Below the pieces are notes generated by a model that did not search any database, was not told the origin of the DNA, and was given only the letters and a program-made list of their open reading frames with translations. A program made the position numbers and the translations under genes. Shown here piece by piece: positions 36,691-45,870 of a stretch of 64,000 bases of DNA (the stretch's first letter is position 1; every line of letters starts with the position of its first letter). Source of the stretch: Cyclonatronum proteinivorum (GTDB taxonomy: Bacteria; Bacteroidota; Rhodothermia; Balneolales; Cyclonatronaceae); NCBI RefSeq assembly GCF_003353065.1, contig NZ_CP027806.1, forward strand, positions 496,001-560,000, written 5' to 3'.

Positions 36691-37632
36691 TCAGGCGAAT
36701 AGCCAGATCATATAGCCTGTGTAGCAGCTTAACAGAATAAATCCGCTGAGCCGGCTTACAAGCTGAGAGTAGTAGAGCAGGGCTCCTACGCCGAGTGAAA
36801 AAAGCAGCATTACCCAAAGGTCAACCCAGGAAATATCACCGCCGTCAAGCGGGATGATGAGACCGGTAATACCGAGTACAGCCAGCACATTAAATATATT
36901 TGACCCGATAATGTTGCCCAGCGCCATGCCGGTTTGCTTTTTGAGAGCGGCCATAACGGTTGTAGCAAGTTCCGGCAGACTCGTACCAACGGAAATGAGC
37001 GTAAGGCCAATGACCGCGTCACTGATGCCGAGAACCTGCCCGATTTCAACAGCGCCAGCAAGAAAAGCTTCGGAGCCCAAATAGAGTGTACCGGCACCCA
37101 GGGTAATGTAGAACAGCGCGAGCCATACCGGCACTGTCTGATGCGCCCTGACCTCATCGGCTACCTCCTCAAACAAATCCATCTGCGCCCGTGCCAGCCT
37201 TATCTGATAGATCAGAAAGGCCATAAGCAGCAAAAACAGAGAGAAGCCTTCGAGGCGGGTAATCATGCCGTTGTACATCAGAATGAACAAAAAACCAACA
37301 ATGGCGATCATCAGCGGAAGCTCGCGGTTGGTGGTTTGGTAATCGCTTTTCACCGGATAAATCAGGGCTGTCGCGCCGAGCACAAGTCCGATGTTTGCGA
37401 TATTAGAGCCTACGACATTGCCAATGGCAATAGCGCTTTTTCCCTGAAAAGCAGCAACAAGACTTACCAATAGCTCAGGACTACTTGTAGCAAAGGCTAC
37501 GACGGTGAGGCCAATCAGAATAGGGGAAATGCCTGTGCGAAGGGCAAGTGCGCTACTGCCGGCAACAAGACGATCGGCACCATACGTAAGCAGCGCGATC
37601 CCGGCCAGTAGCCAAAAAACAGGAGTTAACAT
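36691..37632 (-). CDS. Calcium/sodium antiporter (CaCA family, YrbG-like)
   Basis: A 313-residue integral membrane protein with about ten hydrophobic helices. The two inverted alpha-repeats are clear: VVAFATSSPELLVSLVAAFQ with VVGSNIANIGLVLGATAL in the first half, and ISVGTSLPELATTVMAALKK with IIGSNIFNVLAVLGITGL in the second. The acidic residues in the two PEL motifs are the ion ligands. It exchanges Na+ for Ca2+ across the inner membrane. It is probably the first gene of a minus-strand unit with the TlpA-like gene. Confidence 0.94.
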   Translation of the reverse strand: MLTPVFWLLAGIALLTYGADRLVAGSSALALRTGISPILIGLTVVAFATSSPELLVSLVAAFQGKSAIAIGNVVGSNIANIGLVLGATALIYPVKSDYQTTNRELPLMIAIVGFLFILMYNGMITRLEGFSLFLLLMAFLIYQIRLARAQMDLFEEVADEVRAHQTVPVWLALFYITLGAGTLYLGSEAFLAGAVEIGQVLGISDAVIGLTLISVGTSLPELATTVMAALKKQTGMALGNIIGSNIFNVLAVLGITGLIIPLDGGDISWVDLWVMLLFSLGVGALLYYSQLVSRLSGFILLSCYTGYMIWLFA

Positions 37633-37804
37633 GAATTAAGGTAAGAGATAAAGAACACATGCAATAACCGGCATGTGGAATCAGTAGCGTTTACATCGAA
37701 ACGTACAGGCTTGTAAACCGCAAATGAGCTGTGAATGTTAGATGCGACGCCTTTGTTTTGGAAATTGATATAATTAAACCAAAGATATTCAGACAAATTT
37801 ATTT

Positions 37805-38605
37805 ATGAATCGCTTTTTTGTGCTTTTGTTGCCTGTGTTTATGCTGGGTGTACTGATTTTTGATAAGGGTGAATTTAAGGCTTCCTCCGTACAGACGGAA
37901 ATATCCGAAGAAGACCGTGCCCGTGCATTATTTGAAGATTTTGACGAGCGAAGACGGGCCATCACCTACGAAACCAGCCTGATGGAAATGCGCATTATTG
38001 ACCGCCGGGAGCGGGTAAGGAGCCGCAGCATGCGCACATGGAGCTATTCCGGAGCCGAAGCAAGCCGTAGCCTGACCCAATTTGAAGCACCGGCTGATGT
38101 ACGCGGCACCGGCTTGCTTACCCTCGAAGAAAACGGCAGCGAGCAGCAGCTTCTGTACCTGCCTGCAGTGGGACGGGTACAGACCGTGAGCGGGAGTCAG
38201 CGAACAGAGCGTTTTTTGGGTAGCGACTTCACTTTTGAAGATCTCGGAAACCAGAATCCGGATGACTTCGATTTCGAAATACTCACAGACACTGAAACAG
38301 AGTTAAAAATCAAAGCTGTTCCGAAAAGCGAAAGTCAGTATGCGTGGATTCATTTCCATCTCGATCCGCAGAAGATGGTGCTGAACCGTGCTGATTATTT
38401 TAATGACAGAGGTGAGCAGTTTAAGAAACTCACGGCTTCAGACTATCAGGAAGTGCGGGAAGGCGTTTGGCGCCCCGGCACCATGATTATGCGTGATCTC
38501 GAAGCAAACCGCCGGACGGAGATTCGCTGGAAAGAGCGTGTTTTTGATGAGCCTATTCCCTCCCGTTTTTTCACGGAGCGTCATTTGCAGCGGGGCGTGC
38601 AGTAA
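37805..38605 (+). CDS. LolA-like outer membrane lipoprotein-sorting family protein
   Basis: A 266-residue exported protein. The N-terminal segment MNRFFVLLLPVFMLGVLIF is a signal peptide or anchor. The body matches the outer-membrane lipoprotein-sorting/TP0789-like LolA-fold family: TWSYSGAEASRSLTQFEAPA, DVRGTGLLTLE, LYLPAVGRVQTVSGSQRTER, FLGSDFTFEDL and a late RTEIRWKERVFDEPIPSRFF. Related proteins often work next to RND-type exporters, but none is adjacent. A TTG-16-TATAAT-like promoter occurs at ~37752-37776. Confidence 0.85.
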   Translation: MNRFFVLLLPVFMLGVLIFDKGEFKASSVQTEISEEDRARALFEDFDERRRAITYETSLMEMRIIDRRERVRSRSMRTWSYSGAEASRSLTQFEAPADVRGTGLLTLEENGSEQQLLYLPAVGRVQTVSGSQRTERFLGSDFTFEDLGNQNPDDFDFEILTDTETELKIKAVPKSESQYAWIHFHLDPQKMVLNRADYFNDRGEQFKKLTASDYQEVREGVWRPGTMIMRDLEANRRTEIRWKERVFDEPIPSRFFTERHLQRGVQ

Positions 38606-38803
38606 AGACAGTTTCTTTCGCATGGCTCCTGCAACCATGGCGTATCCCAAAAAAGTATTGTTTGGGGATGACGGCACTTCAGGATAAAAGTTATTTTGGA
38701 TGCAGGGCACACTCATTTAGTCCGCGGCAAAATATTATCATGTTGTGAATCAAGCGGGTGCAAACAGTCAGTTCCCACAGTCTCAACCACTTATTATTGA
38801 TCT

Positions 38804-40177
38804 ATGGCTTTTCAGGCAGTTAATCCGGCAACAGGCGAACGCAGTCAGGAGTACCCCTTACATACCGATGCGGAGATTGAAAGCACCATTGAGGCCGGCC
38901 AAGCAGCCTGGCAGCAGTGGAAAAACGAAGAGCCTGAAAATCGTGCGGCCTGTTTACTAAAGCTGGCGGATTTACTCGAAAGTGATAAGGAAAAACTGGC
39001 ACGCCTGATGTGCGATGAAATGGGGAAGGTTCTGAAAGAAGGCTTGGCTGAAGCGGAAAAGTGTGCTTGGGTCTGCCGCTTCTATGCCGAAAACGGGGCT
39101 TCTTTTTTGAAACCGGAGCCGATCGAAACGGAGGCCGGCAGCAGCTATGTAACCTACCGTCCTTTGGGGCTCCTTTTTGCTGTTATGCCCTGGAATTTTC
39201 CGCTATGGCAGGTGTTTCGTTTTGGCGCGCCCTCGCTGATGGCGGGTAATACCATCCTCCTGAAACATGCCGAAAACGTACCCGGATGCGCTGATGCCAT
39301 TGTCCGACTCATAGATGAGGCAGGCTTTCCAACCGGGGCACTGGCTTCACTGCGGGTGACACACGATGTGGCTGCGGCAATTATCGCGGATGACCGCATT
39401 AGCGGGGTGACCCTTACCGGCAGCACGCGGGCCGGACGTAACGTTGCGGAAGTTGCGGCCCGCAATCTAAAGAAAACCGTACTGGAGCTGGGCGGTAGCG
39501 ATCCCTACCTCATCCTCGAAGATGCTCCGCTCGGCCAAACTGTTGAGGCATGCGTTACAAGCCGCATGCTGAATGCAGGGCAGAGCTGTATCGCGGCCAA
39601 AAGGTTTATCGTAACGGATAAAATTTATGAGGCTTTCACCCGGGCATTTACAGAAGCCCTGCAGAAAAAGGTAATGGGAGATCCGCGCCATGAATCCACA
39701 GATTTTGGACCGATGGCACGGGCTGATCTGCGTGATACCCTGCATAAACAAGTTGAGTCGTCACTTCAAAAAGGGGCACAACTTCTACTGGGAGGTCAGG
39801 TTCCTCCCGGCGCCGGTGCCTATTACCCGGCCACTGTACTTACGGATGTAACGCCTGGCATGCCCGCTTTCGATGAAGAGCTGTTCGGACCGGTAGCGGC
39901 CATTATTCGGGCAAAAGATACCGACGAAGCGGTGCGGCTTGCCAATCAAACCCGGTACGGGCTGGGGGCAGCGGTCTTTACAGCCGATACAGCGTTTGGA
40001 GAAAAACTCGCGGCTGAAAGCCTTGAAGCGGGCAGCTGTTTCGTAAATGATTTCGTGCGCTCCGATCCCCGGCTACCCTTCGGAGGAATCAGGGAATCCG
40101 GTTTCGGGCGGGAGCTTGCCCGCTGGGGCATGCACGAATTCGTAAATGTGAAAACAGTTTATGTGAAGCAGCGCTGA
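38804..40177 (+). CDS. NAD(P)-dependent succinate-semialdehyde dehydrogenase-like aldehyde dehydrogenase
   Basis: A 457-residue aldehyde dehydrogenase. The catalytic Cys262 is in NAGQSCIAAKRF, the general base Glu228 in VLELGGSDPYL, and the oxyanion Asn in MPWNFPLWQVFRF. The overall pattern (GSTRAGRNVAEVAARNLKKT, FGPMARADLRD, FVNDFVRSDPRLPFGG) fits the GabD1/Sad-like succinate-semialdehyde dehydrogenases, though the true substrate may be another aldehyde. It is monocistronic, with a MITE-like element just downstream. Confidence 0.9.
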   Translation: MAFQAVNPATGERSQEYPLHTDAEIESTIEAGQAAWQQWKNEEPENRAACLLKLADLLESDKEKLARLMCDEMGKVLKEGLAEAEKCAWVCRFYAENGASFLKPEPIETEAGSSYVTYRPLGLLFAVMPWNFPLWQVFRFGAPSLMAGNTILLKHAENVPGCADAIVRLIDEAGFPTGALASLRVTHDVAAAIIADDRISGVTLTGSTRAGRNVAEVAARNLKKTVLELGGSDPYLILEDAPLGQTVEACVTSRMLNAGQSCIAAKRFIVTDKIYEAFTRAFTEALQKKVMGDPRHESTDFGPMARADLRDTLHKQVESSLQKGAQLLLGGQVPPGAGAYYPATVLTDVTPGMPAFDEELFGPVAAIIRAKDTDEAVRLANQTRYGLGAAVFTADTAFGEKLAAESLEAGSCFVNDFVRSDPRLPFGGIRESGFGRELARWGMHEFVNVKTVYVKQR

Positions 40178-40204
40178 CGGCTACCGGGTGCGGGTTCACC
40201 TTAT

Positions 40205-40457
40205 CCCGCATTATTCACAATTAAGCAGAATTTATTTGCTAAATGTAAGTTAATTATGACTTAGTGAAAAAGAACGGTAGCCCAAATTTGGGTGAGGTTT
40301 AAAGACTGCGCACCGAGCGCAGCGATTCCCACGAAGTGAAATTTCCTCGCTGGCTACGTTGAAGTTGAAAACTCATGCTCAGGGTACTTGGGTACCCTTC
40401 CGCTGAGTTTTCAGCTTCGCCTTGCCAGCAAGAAAATTTCTTGGTGAATAATGCGGG
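40205..40457. mobile_element. MITE-like element with terminal inverted repeats and TTAT target duplication
   Basis: Perfect 14-bp terminal inverted repeats CCCGCATTATTCAC (40205-40218) and GTGAATAATGCGGG (40444-40457) are flanked by TTAT on both sides (40201-40204, 40458-40461). Inside, a ~105-base imperfect palindrome (~40336-40443) folds around GGGTAC-TTG-GGTACCC; its arms share GAAATTT, GCTGGC, GAAG and TGAAAACTC. No transposase reading frame fits, so it is non-autonomous. It occupies most of the 349-base spacer between the dehydrogenase and cvfB genes. Confidence 0.8.
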
Positions 40458-40526
40458 TTATGCCCCAAGAAAAAAGGCATGCCGGGCTCTATGTGAAATG
40501 ATTATCTTTCAAAGAAAACAAAAAGA

Positions 40527-41387
40527 ATGAATTGGTTAGGCGTTTGGCGGAAACATAAGGTGATAAAAGCAGAGCCACGCGGCTCTTATCTTGAAACACC
40601 GGAGGGCCCGGCTTTTCTGTCAAAAAAAGAAACGGGGGAGCATCCGGAGATCGGTACTGTTGTTGAAGCGCTAATCTATCATGATTATGATGGATACCTT
40701 ACCGCAACCGTACACAAACCGCTCACCGCAGTCGGACAGTTTGCAGCCCTGAGAATCAAGGCTGCCGGAGACAAGGGCGCTTTTGCTGACTGGGGGTTGC
40801 CTAAGGACTTGTTTATACCGCATGCCGAGCAGCTCGAGCCGGTGCGAAAAGGGGAAACATACCTGACCTTCACCTATGTTGATTCTCAAAGCGGCCGTAT
40901 TACCGCAAGCACACGGGTTGACCGCTTCGCAAGAGATGTTGTCGAAGAGGCAGACCGTGAGGCTTTTCCGAAAACCGGCGAGCCTGTGGAACTCATCATC
41001 TCCCGAAAAACGGATTTAGGCTATAAAGCTGTCATGTTACTTGACACCCCGTACAGCGGTACCATTTATCAAAATGAGGTCTTTCAGCCGCTCAAAACCG
41101 GCGATCAGCTGACGGGCTACATTAAGCTTTTACGTGAGGACGGCAAGATCGATCTCAGCCTGCGCAAGCCTGGTTTTGAAGAAGTCCTGGATTCGAAGGA
41201 ACAGATATTTACTCAGCTCGAAGCAGCGCCGGACGGCTTTTTGCCCTATCACGATAAATCTGAAGCTGCGGAAATACGCCGGGTATTTCAGATGAGCAAG
41301 CGAACGTTCAAAGCAGCAATTGGTGGCTTGCTCAAAGAAGGTCGAATTGATATCCTTCCAAATGGTATCCGGCTCCATCAGGAATAA
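40527..41387 (+). CDS. CvfB-like S1 RNA-binding protein
   Basis: A 286-residue protein of the CvfB/YitL family: consecutive S1-like OB domains (~1-70; ~75-140 with WGLPKDLFIPHAEQ; ~145-215 with YSGTIYQNEVFQ) and a C-terminal winged-helix (MSKRTFKAAIGGLLKEGRID). The segment GYIKLLREDGKIDLSLRKPG is diagnostic. Homologues bind RNA and affect virulence or stress gene expression. The start ATG is close to the right end of the MITE-like element (66 bases), so the promoter may have been changed by its insertion. Confidence 0.9.
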   Translation: MNWLGVWRKHKVIKAEPRGSYLETPEGPAFLSKKETGEHPEIGTVVEALIYHDYDGYLTATVHKPLTAVGQFAALRIKAAGDKGAFADWGLPKDLFIPHAEQLEPVRKGETYLTFTYVDSQSGRITASTRVDRFARDVVEEADREAFPKTGEPVELIISRKTDLGYKAVMLLDTPYSGTIYQNEVFQPLKTGDQLTGYIKLLREDGKIDLSLRKPGFEEVLDSKEQIFTQLEAAPDGFLPYHDKSEAAEIRRVFQMSKRTFKAAIGGLLKEGRIDILPNGIRLHQE

Positions 41388-41517
41388 TAAGGGGAAAGCG
41401 GATTTGCAGCTTCAATCTTTTTGAATAATTTTTCGTACAAAACTGCATATTCACCAAGATCTTAACCGGCCCGGAACCGGCTCTTTAACTCTCATTAACG
41501 TACAAACGGAATGTATT

Positions 41518-41703
41518 ATGGCAAAACTAAAGCGCTCAACATCTGATAAAATGCTATTTGGCGTTTGCGGTGGCCTGGCAAAACACTTTGATATGGACTC
41601 TACCCTTATTCGCGTAATATGGGCCATCTTTGTTTTAGTTGGCTGGGGATCGCCCATCATTATTTACGCAATTATGGCGATGATCATGCCGCCGGAGTAC
41701 TGA
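41518..41703 (+). CDS. PspC domain protein
   Basis: A 61-residue protein consisting only of a PspC domain: KLKRSTSDKMLFGVCGGLAK, then one hydrophobic helix (LIRVIWAIFVLVGWG, PIIIYAIMAMIMPPEY). PspC proteins sit in the inner membrane and take part in envelope stress responses; in phyla like this they often lack the rest of the Psp system. A strong bidirectional terminator follows. Confidence 0.92.
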   Translation: MAKLKRSTSDKMLFGVCGGLAKHFDMDSTLIRVIWAIFVLVGWGSPIIIYAIMAMIMPPEY

Positions 41704-41735
41704 AACGTACAACTGTGAAACAATCTAACCCGCAT

Positions 41736-41776
41736 AAAAAAACCGGCAGGAGTTTGAGTTCCTGCCGGTTTTTTTA
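41736..41776. terminator. Bidirectional Rho-independent terminator
   Basis: AAAAAAACCGGCAGGA and TCCTGCCGGTTTTTTT form a perfect stem around a nine-base loop, with T-runs on both strands. It serves the PspC gene and the convergent exported-protein gene, whose stop codon directly follows. Confidence 0.9.
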
Positions 41777-41777
41777 T

Positions 41778-42305
41778 TTATCTCGGGCTGCGTCCCGGCC
41801 TGTTCACCTGCCGGTAATCAATCAGGAATTCATCAACGAGCGCAAGAATTTCGGGCTTTAGCGTATCAACCCGGTTCACGCCGATAAAACCCAGTGAGCC
41901 GGTTTCCCAAGTCGTGGCAATGGACGAAATGCCATTATTCCGGACAGGAATTACTTCCTGTTTAAACCTGACTTCAGCCCTGTAGGAATAAAAACCAAGC
42001 TCGCTGCGTACGGTATTCAGATAAACGTACAAGTAAGGGACACCCGGCTGTCTTGACCATTCAACTTCATTCATCAGGCGAATACCTGCCCGGCGAAGAC
42101 GCTGCGCAACTTCAATTTCAAGGGCTGCCCGGTTTAACCCGTCGGTTTCAACCGTGTTTTCTTCGAACTCAACAACCAAAAGAAAGGCTGGTATGCCCTG
42201 AAGGCTTTGTTTCTGATCGGCGGTGAAACGCTGCTGCGCTTCTGCGGAAGCTGCTGAGAAGAGTAATAGCAGTGATATGAAAACAGCCAAAAGGGTGCGT
42301 TGCAT
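41778..42305 (-). CDS. Exported protein of unknown function
   Basis: A 175-residue protein with a clear signal peptide (MQRTLLAVFISLLLLFSAAS, cleavage near AEAQQ). The mature part has an alpha/beta pattern (LLVVEFEENTVETDGLNRAA, RLRRAGIRLMNEVEW, YLYVYLNTVRSELGFYSY) reminiscent of small periplasmic proteins; no family was recognised. The start at 42305 is preferred over the open frame from 42422 because it gives the signal peptide at the N-terminus. It is transcribed toward the shared terminator. Confidence 0.7.
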   Translation of the reverse strand: MQRTLLAVFISLLLLFSAASAEAQQRFTADQKQSLQGIPAFLLVVEFEENTVETDGLNRAALEIEVAQRLRRAGIRLMNEVEWSRQPGVPYLYVYLNTVRSELGFYSYRAEVRFKQEVIPVRNNGISSIATTWETGSLGFIGVNRVDTLKPEILALVDEFLIDYRQVNRPGRSPR

Positions 42306-42440
42306 AGCAATTGGGGAAATCATTTGAAATATGCGTGAAATGAAATGTAACTGAGAAATATAGGCATAAAAGCTGTCGATTTGATAAATTAAAAAAATCC
42401 AATATATATGACATGACCCCATAATCTACAGCTGTTTATT

Positions 42441-43658
42441 TTGAGCCAACTCCCGCCTGCAACACCATTACCGTGGTATATAAAGCTGACCTTCATTCTG
42501 GCTATGCTAAGCCTTGTTGTGTTCGGTATGGTTGTGGCGAAGTCTGTGCTCATTCCGCTTTTCTTTGCTGTCTTTTTTGCCGTACTGCTTTCCCCTTTAT
42601 GCGGTCGTTTGGAAGATTGGCATGTCCCCAGGGTTTTATCCGCATTGCTGAGTCTGTTTTTGGGTATTGGTTTGGTCGTCGTGACCGGGATTTTTATGTA
42701 CACGCAAATCGTAGGTCTTGCTGCCGATGCTGGTCTGGTTGAAGAACGCCTGCGTTCTTTACTCGAAGATTTTGAAGATTTAGCGGGAGAATACGTGGAT
42801 CTGGATATGAGTGCTTTTATCAGCACCATCCCGCAAAATGTTATCTCGTATGTCACGGACAATGTCGAATCTTTAAGCCGGGGAGTGCTTTCGGCAGCTT
42901 CAACGCTAACCGGCGTATTTATCATCCCGGTTTATGTGGTATTGTTCCTGCTTTTCCGGGATTTTCTCAAAGAGTTTATGATCCGGGCATTTTCAAACGG
43001 GGATGAAGCCCGCATGCAGCGCCTAATTGATAAAGTGAAGTCGGTCGTGCAAAATTACATCCTGGGCATGCTGATAGTCATCTGCATACTGGCTGTTCTG
43101 AACAGTACCATGCTGTGGGTGCTGGGTGTGAGACACGCGCTGTTTTTTGGGGTATTTGCAGCCATGCTGAACATCATCCCGTTTGTGGGACCCCTGCTGG
43201 GCTCCATTCTGCCTATTCTTTATGCCTTGCTCACGATGGATTCCCTGCTGATTCCGCTTTTGGTTCTGTTGGGATTTTACGTCATACAACTTTTTGAGAG
43301 TAATCTGTTTACGCCTTCCATTGTCGGCAGGCAGGTCAGTTTAAATCCGCTTGTTACCCTTATTGCCATATTTGTCGGAGCGCAAATATGGGGTTTGGTA
43401 GGCATGATTCTGTTCATACCTGCGAGTGCTGTGCTGAAAGTGATATTTGATGAATTCGATTCGCTCAAGCCGTACGGGTTTTTACTGGGCAAGGCTGACC
43501 TCAGGCACAAAAAAGGTAAAAGTAAACTGGCACTCAAAGTACAGGATATGTCGGAGCGCATAAGCGATAAAGCCAGTGAAATGATATCAAGCAATAAAGC
43601 GGAATCCGAGAAGGAATCGGCTCAACCATCAAAACAAAAAACGGACTCAGTTTCGTAA
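42441..43658 (+). CDS. AI-2E family transporter (PerM/TqsA superfamily)
   Basis: A 405-residue membrane protein with ~8 helices. The family pattern is present: FFAVFFAVLLSPL near the start, FIIPVYVVLFLLFRDFLKEF in the middle, then GVRHALFFGVFAAMLNIIPF-VGPLLGS and IVGRQVSLNPLVTLIAIFVG. Members export autoinducer-2 or work as Na+/H+ antiporters; the substrate here is unknown. The start is a TTG, because the frame closes at 42414 and no ATG fits. It heads an operon: the response regulator begins 22 bases downstream. The C-terminus is a charged, Lys/Ser-rich tail. Confidence 0.9.
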   Translation: MSQLPPATPLPWYIKLTFILAMLSLVVFGMVVAKSVLIPLFFAVFFAVLLSPLCGRLEDWHVPRVLSALLSLFLGIGLVVVTGIFMYTQIVGLAADAGLVEERLRSLLEDFEDLAGEYVDLDMSAFISTIPQNVISYVTDNVESLSRGVLSAASTLTGVFIIPVYVVLFLLFRDFLKEFMIRAFSNGDEARMQRLIDKVKSVVQNYILGMLIVICILAVLNSTMLWVLGVRHALFFGVFAAMLNIIPFVGPLLGSILPILYALLTMDSLLIPLLVLLGFYVIQLFESNLFTPSIVGRQVSLNPLVTLIAIFVGAQIWGLVGMILFIPASAVLKVIFDEFDSLKPYGFLLGKADLRHKKGKSKLALKVQDMSERISDKASEMISSNKAESEKESAQPSKQKTDSVS

Positions 43659-43680
43659 GTTATAGGAAAACTTTGGTTTA

Positions 43681-44055
43681 ATGAAAAAAATCCTCGTTGT
43701 CGAAGATGAAGTGATGCTGCAAATCGTCATTTCTAAAATGGTGGAGAAAGCTGGTTTTATTCCGGTAGGCAGGGTGAAATCTGCAAAAGCAGCGACGGAA
43801 GCCGTACATACCCACCGGCCTGATCTCATATTGATGGATGTGCAACTGATCGGTGAATCAAACGGCATAGCTGCGGCACGGGAAATCAGAACATTTAGTA
43901 AGGCACCGATTATTTTTCTCACGGGCTTTCATGATGCCCTTAAAGAGGCTGACCTGGACGGTCTTCAGCCCTGCACGCTGCTCACCAAGCCGTTTGATTA
44001 TCAGGAGTTGTCCGGGAAAATACAGCAGGCTTTCGAACGCGCTGAACAGCTATGA
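43681..44055 (+). CDS. Single-domain response regulator
   Basis: A 124-residue CheY-like receiver: acidic pocket Glu8/Asp9 (VVEDE), phosphoacceptor Asp53 (LILMDVQL), Thr81 (FLTGF) and Lys103 (LLTKPFD). It has no output domain, so it signals by protein-protein contact. No histidine kinase is in the window. It overlaps the following PLP enzyme gene by 4 bases (ATGA at 44052-44055), implying coupled translation. Confidence 0.92.
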   Translation: MKKILVVEDEVMLQIVISKMVEKAGFIPVGRVKSAKAATEAVHTHRPDLILMDVQLIGESNGIAAAREIRTFSKAPIIFLTGFHDALKEADLDGLQPCTLLTKPFDYQELSGKIQQAFERAEQL

Positions 44056-45017
44056 GTAAAGGGGATATCAGCGTTTTCGCGCCTGAGCGGGATGTTCTTA
44101 AAGCGGCTTCCCGCAGGATTCAGTCAAGCATCCGCCGAACACCGGTTCAAACAAGCAGCTGGTTTAATGCACGCTACGGCACAGAGCTGTTTTTTAAATG
44201 CGAGAACTTTCAGGTGACCGGCTCCTTTAAAGCCCGCGGAGCCGCACATGCTGTGCTTTCCCTATCTGATTCGGCGGCCCGGAAAGGGGTTGCCACGCAC
44301 TCCTCAGGAAATCATGCAGCAGCACTTGCCCGGGCAGCGGGGTTACGAAACATTCCTGCATATATCGTGATGCCGGAAAACGCGCCCAAGGTTAAGATTG
44401 AAGCCGTAAAAACCTATGGCGGTATTATCCGGTTTTGCGAACCTACCCTTGAAGCACGTGAAACCGGACTGCAGCAGCTTGTAGAAGAAACCAGCGCGAC
44501 TTTTATCCCGCCCTTCAATCATACAGATATCATTCTGGGGCAGGCATCCGCGGCGCTGGAGCTGCTGGAAGACGTGCCCGACCTCGATGTCATCATCGCG
44601 CCTGTAGGCGGAGGCGGGCTGCTGTCAGGGACCGCGCTCGCCGCGAAGCGCATCAATCCTGGAATTACGGTGTACGGGGCTGAGCCTGAGCAGGCCAATG
44701 ATGCCTTTCTTTCTCTGAGAGCCGGTCACATCATTCCCGCGCAGCCCGACACCATTGCCGACGGCCTGCGCACCTCGCTGGGTGACATCACCTTTGGTGT
44801 TATCCGTCGCTTTTGTGACGAAATTCTCACCGTCCCTGAGGACGCCATTATCACATCCATGCGGGATGTTTGGGAGCGTATGAAAATTATCATTGAGCCA
44901 TCCTGCAGCGTACCGGTCGCAGCCATTGGCCTTTATCCGGATCTTTTTGCCGGAAAGAAAACCGGCGTTATTCTGACGGGAGGCAATGTGGATCTCGACA
45001 AGCTCCCGTGGATGTGA
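44052..45017 (+). CDS. PLP-dependent threonine dehydratase / serine racemase-like enzyme
   Basis: A 321-residue fold-type II PLP enzyme. The cofactor Lys60 is in VTGSFKARGA, the substrate loop is THSSGNHAAALA, and the phosphate loop is GGGGLLSGTALA. The short length without an ACT domain fits catabolic threonine ammonia-lyase or serine racemase rather than biosynthetic IlvA. Close neighbours are a permease and response regulator, an unusual pairing; a D-serine/threonine signalling role would be speculation. Confidence 0.88.
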   Translation: MSKGDISVFAPERDVLKAASRRIQSSIRRTPVQTSSWFNARYGTELFFKCENFQVTGSFKARGAAHAVLSLSDSAARKGVATHSSGNHAAALARAAGLRNIPAYIVMPENAPKVKIEAVKTYGGIIRFCEPTLEARETGLQQLVEETSATFIPPFNHTDIILGQASAALELLEDVPDLDVIIAPVGGGGLLSGTALAAKRINPGITVYGAEPEQANDAFLSLRAGHIIPAQPDTIADGLRTSLGDITFGVIRRFCDEILTVPEDAIITSMRDVWERMKIIIEPSCSVPVAAIGLYPDLFAGKKTGVILTGGNVDLDKLPWM

Positions 45018-45042
45018 GAAAGGACCCTTCCTCCCCCCAAAA

Positions 45043-45267
45043 TCAAAAAAAACGGCGGAACAGATTGACGATGATGGTGAGTACAATACTCAGCAGAATC
45101 ATCGTAACTATCGGGAAGTACACCCGGGAACTGCCCCGCTCTATGCGGATATCACCGGGCAGATTGCCGAGCCAGCTCAGCTTACTGCCAAATACCGTAA
45201 TGATGAGTCCTAAGCCCAGCAGCACGAGTCCGGCATAAATCAAAAAACGACCAATTTCAGGAGACAC
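45043..45267 (-). CDS. DUF2905 family small membrane protein
   Basis: A 74-residue protein with two hydrophobic helices (FLIYAGLVLLGLGLIITVFG and FPIVTMILLSIVLTIIVNLF) separated by KLSWLGNLPGDIRIERGSSR, the DUF2905 signature. Function is unknown. It is convergent with the PLP enzyme gene, 25 bases between stops. Confidence 0.9.
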   Translation of the reverse strand: MSPEIGRFLIYAGLVLLGLGLIITVFGSKLSWLGNLPGDIRIERGSSRVYFPIVTMILLSIVLTIIVNLFRRFF

Positions 45268-45420
45268 TTTTTTTGGGTTTGATGGATGGGCGATGAAGTG
45301 AAGTGAAGCTGCGCGACAGGTTCGTAGTTTTGTCTTTCGGGGATGATTTATTTACCTTGATGTTTTGTAACACCGGATATCATCGGTCATTTCCTGAACT
45401 ACGAAAAAGAAAAATATAAA

Positions 45421-45804
45421 ATGATAACACTGGAAGATAAAACAACCCTGCTGAAAGCCGCAAAAGAACTGGGTGAGGCTTTAAAAGCATCCCCCGAGTA
45501 TGAGCAGTTTCGGGAAGCGCAGAAAGTATTTGATGCCGATGCCGATGTGCAGCAGCTTGTGCATCAGTACAATGAGGTCGTGCAGCAATTACAGCGGCTG
45601 CAGCAGATGCAGCAAAAAGATGAGGCACTGATGACCCGCTACCGCGACCTGAATCATCTTATCGAGACCCATCCGGTAATTCATGCACTAATGAATGCCC
45701 AAAAAGCATGGAAGAATACCGCTGCCGCTGCTAATGCTGCCCTAACTGAAAAGCTTGGCTATGACTTCGCAGATATGGCCAAAGCTGAAGGCGGTTGTTG
45801 CTGA
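45421..45804 (+). CDS. YlbF/YmcA family protein, paralogue 1
   Basis: A 127-residue helical protein (ALKASPEYEQFREAQKVFDA, long Gln-rich coiled helix, then RYRDLNHLIETHPVIHALMN). This is the YlbF/YmcA (Com_YlbF) fold. In Bacillus, YlbF-YmcA-YaaT form a complex that helps RNase Y mature mRNAs and carries Fe-S clusters. The C-terminus ends GGCC, offering two cysteines. The paralogous gene lies 66 bases downstream. Confidence 0.85.
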   Translation: MITLEDKTTLLKAAKELGEALKASPEYEQFREAQKVFDADADVQQLVHQYNEVVQQLQRLQQMQQKDEALMTRYRDLNHLIETHPVIHALMNAQKAWKNTAAAANAALTEKLGYDFADMAKAEGGCC

Positions 45805-45870
45805 CCCTGTCCATTCGTCTAGAGCGCTTCAATACCTGAATACTATCACCAAAACCTTCCAATAAAAAAC

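Noticed and set aside
30937-38757. Shared 15-base string TGTTGTGAATCAAGC near 30937 and 38742
   Set aside because: A match of this length is expected by chance in 64 kb, and the flanks do not match.
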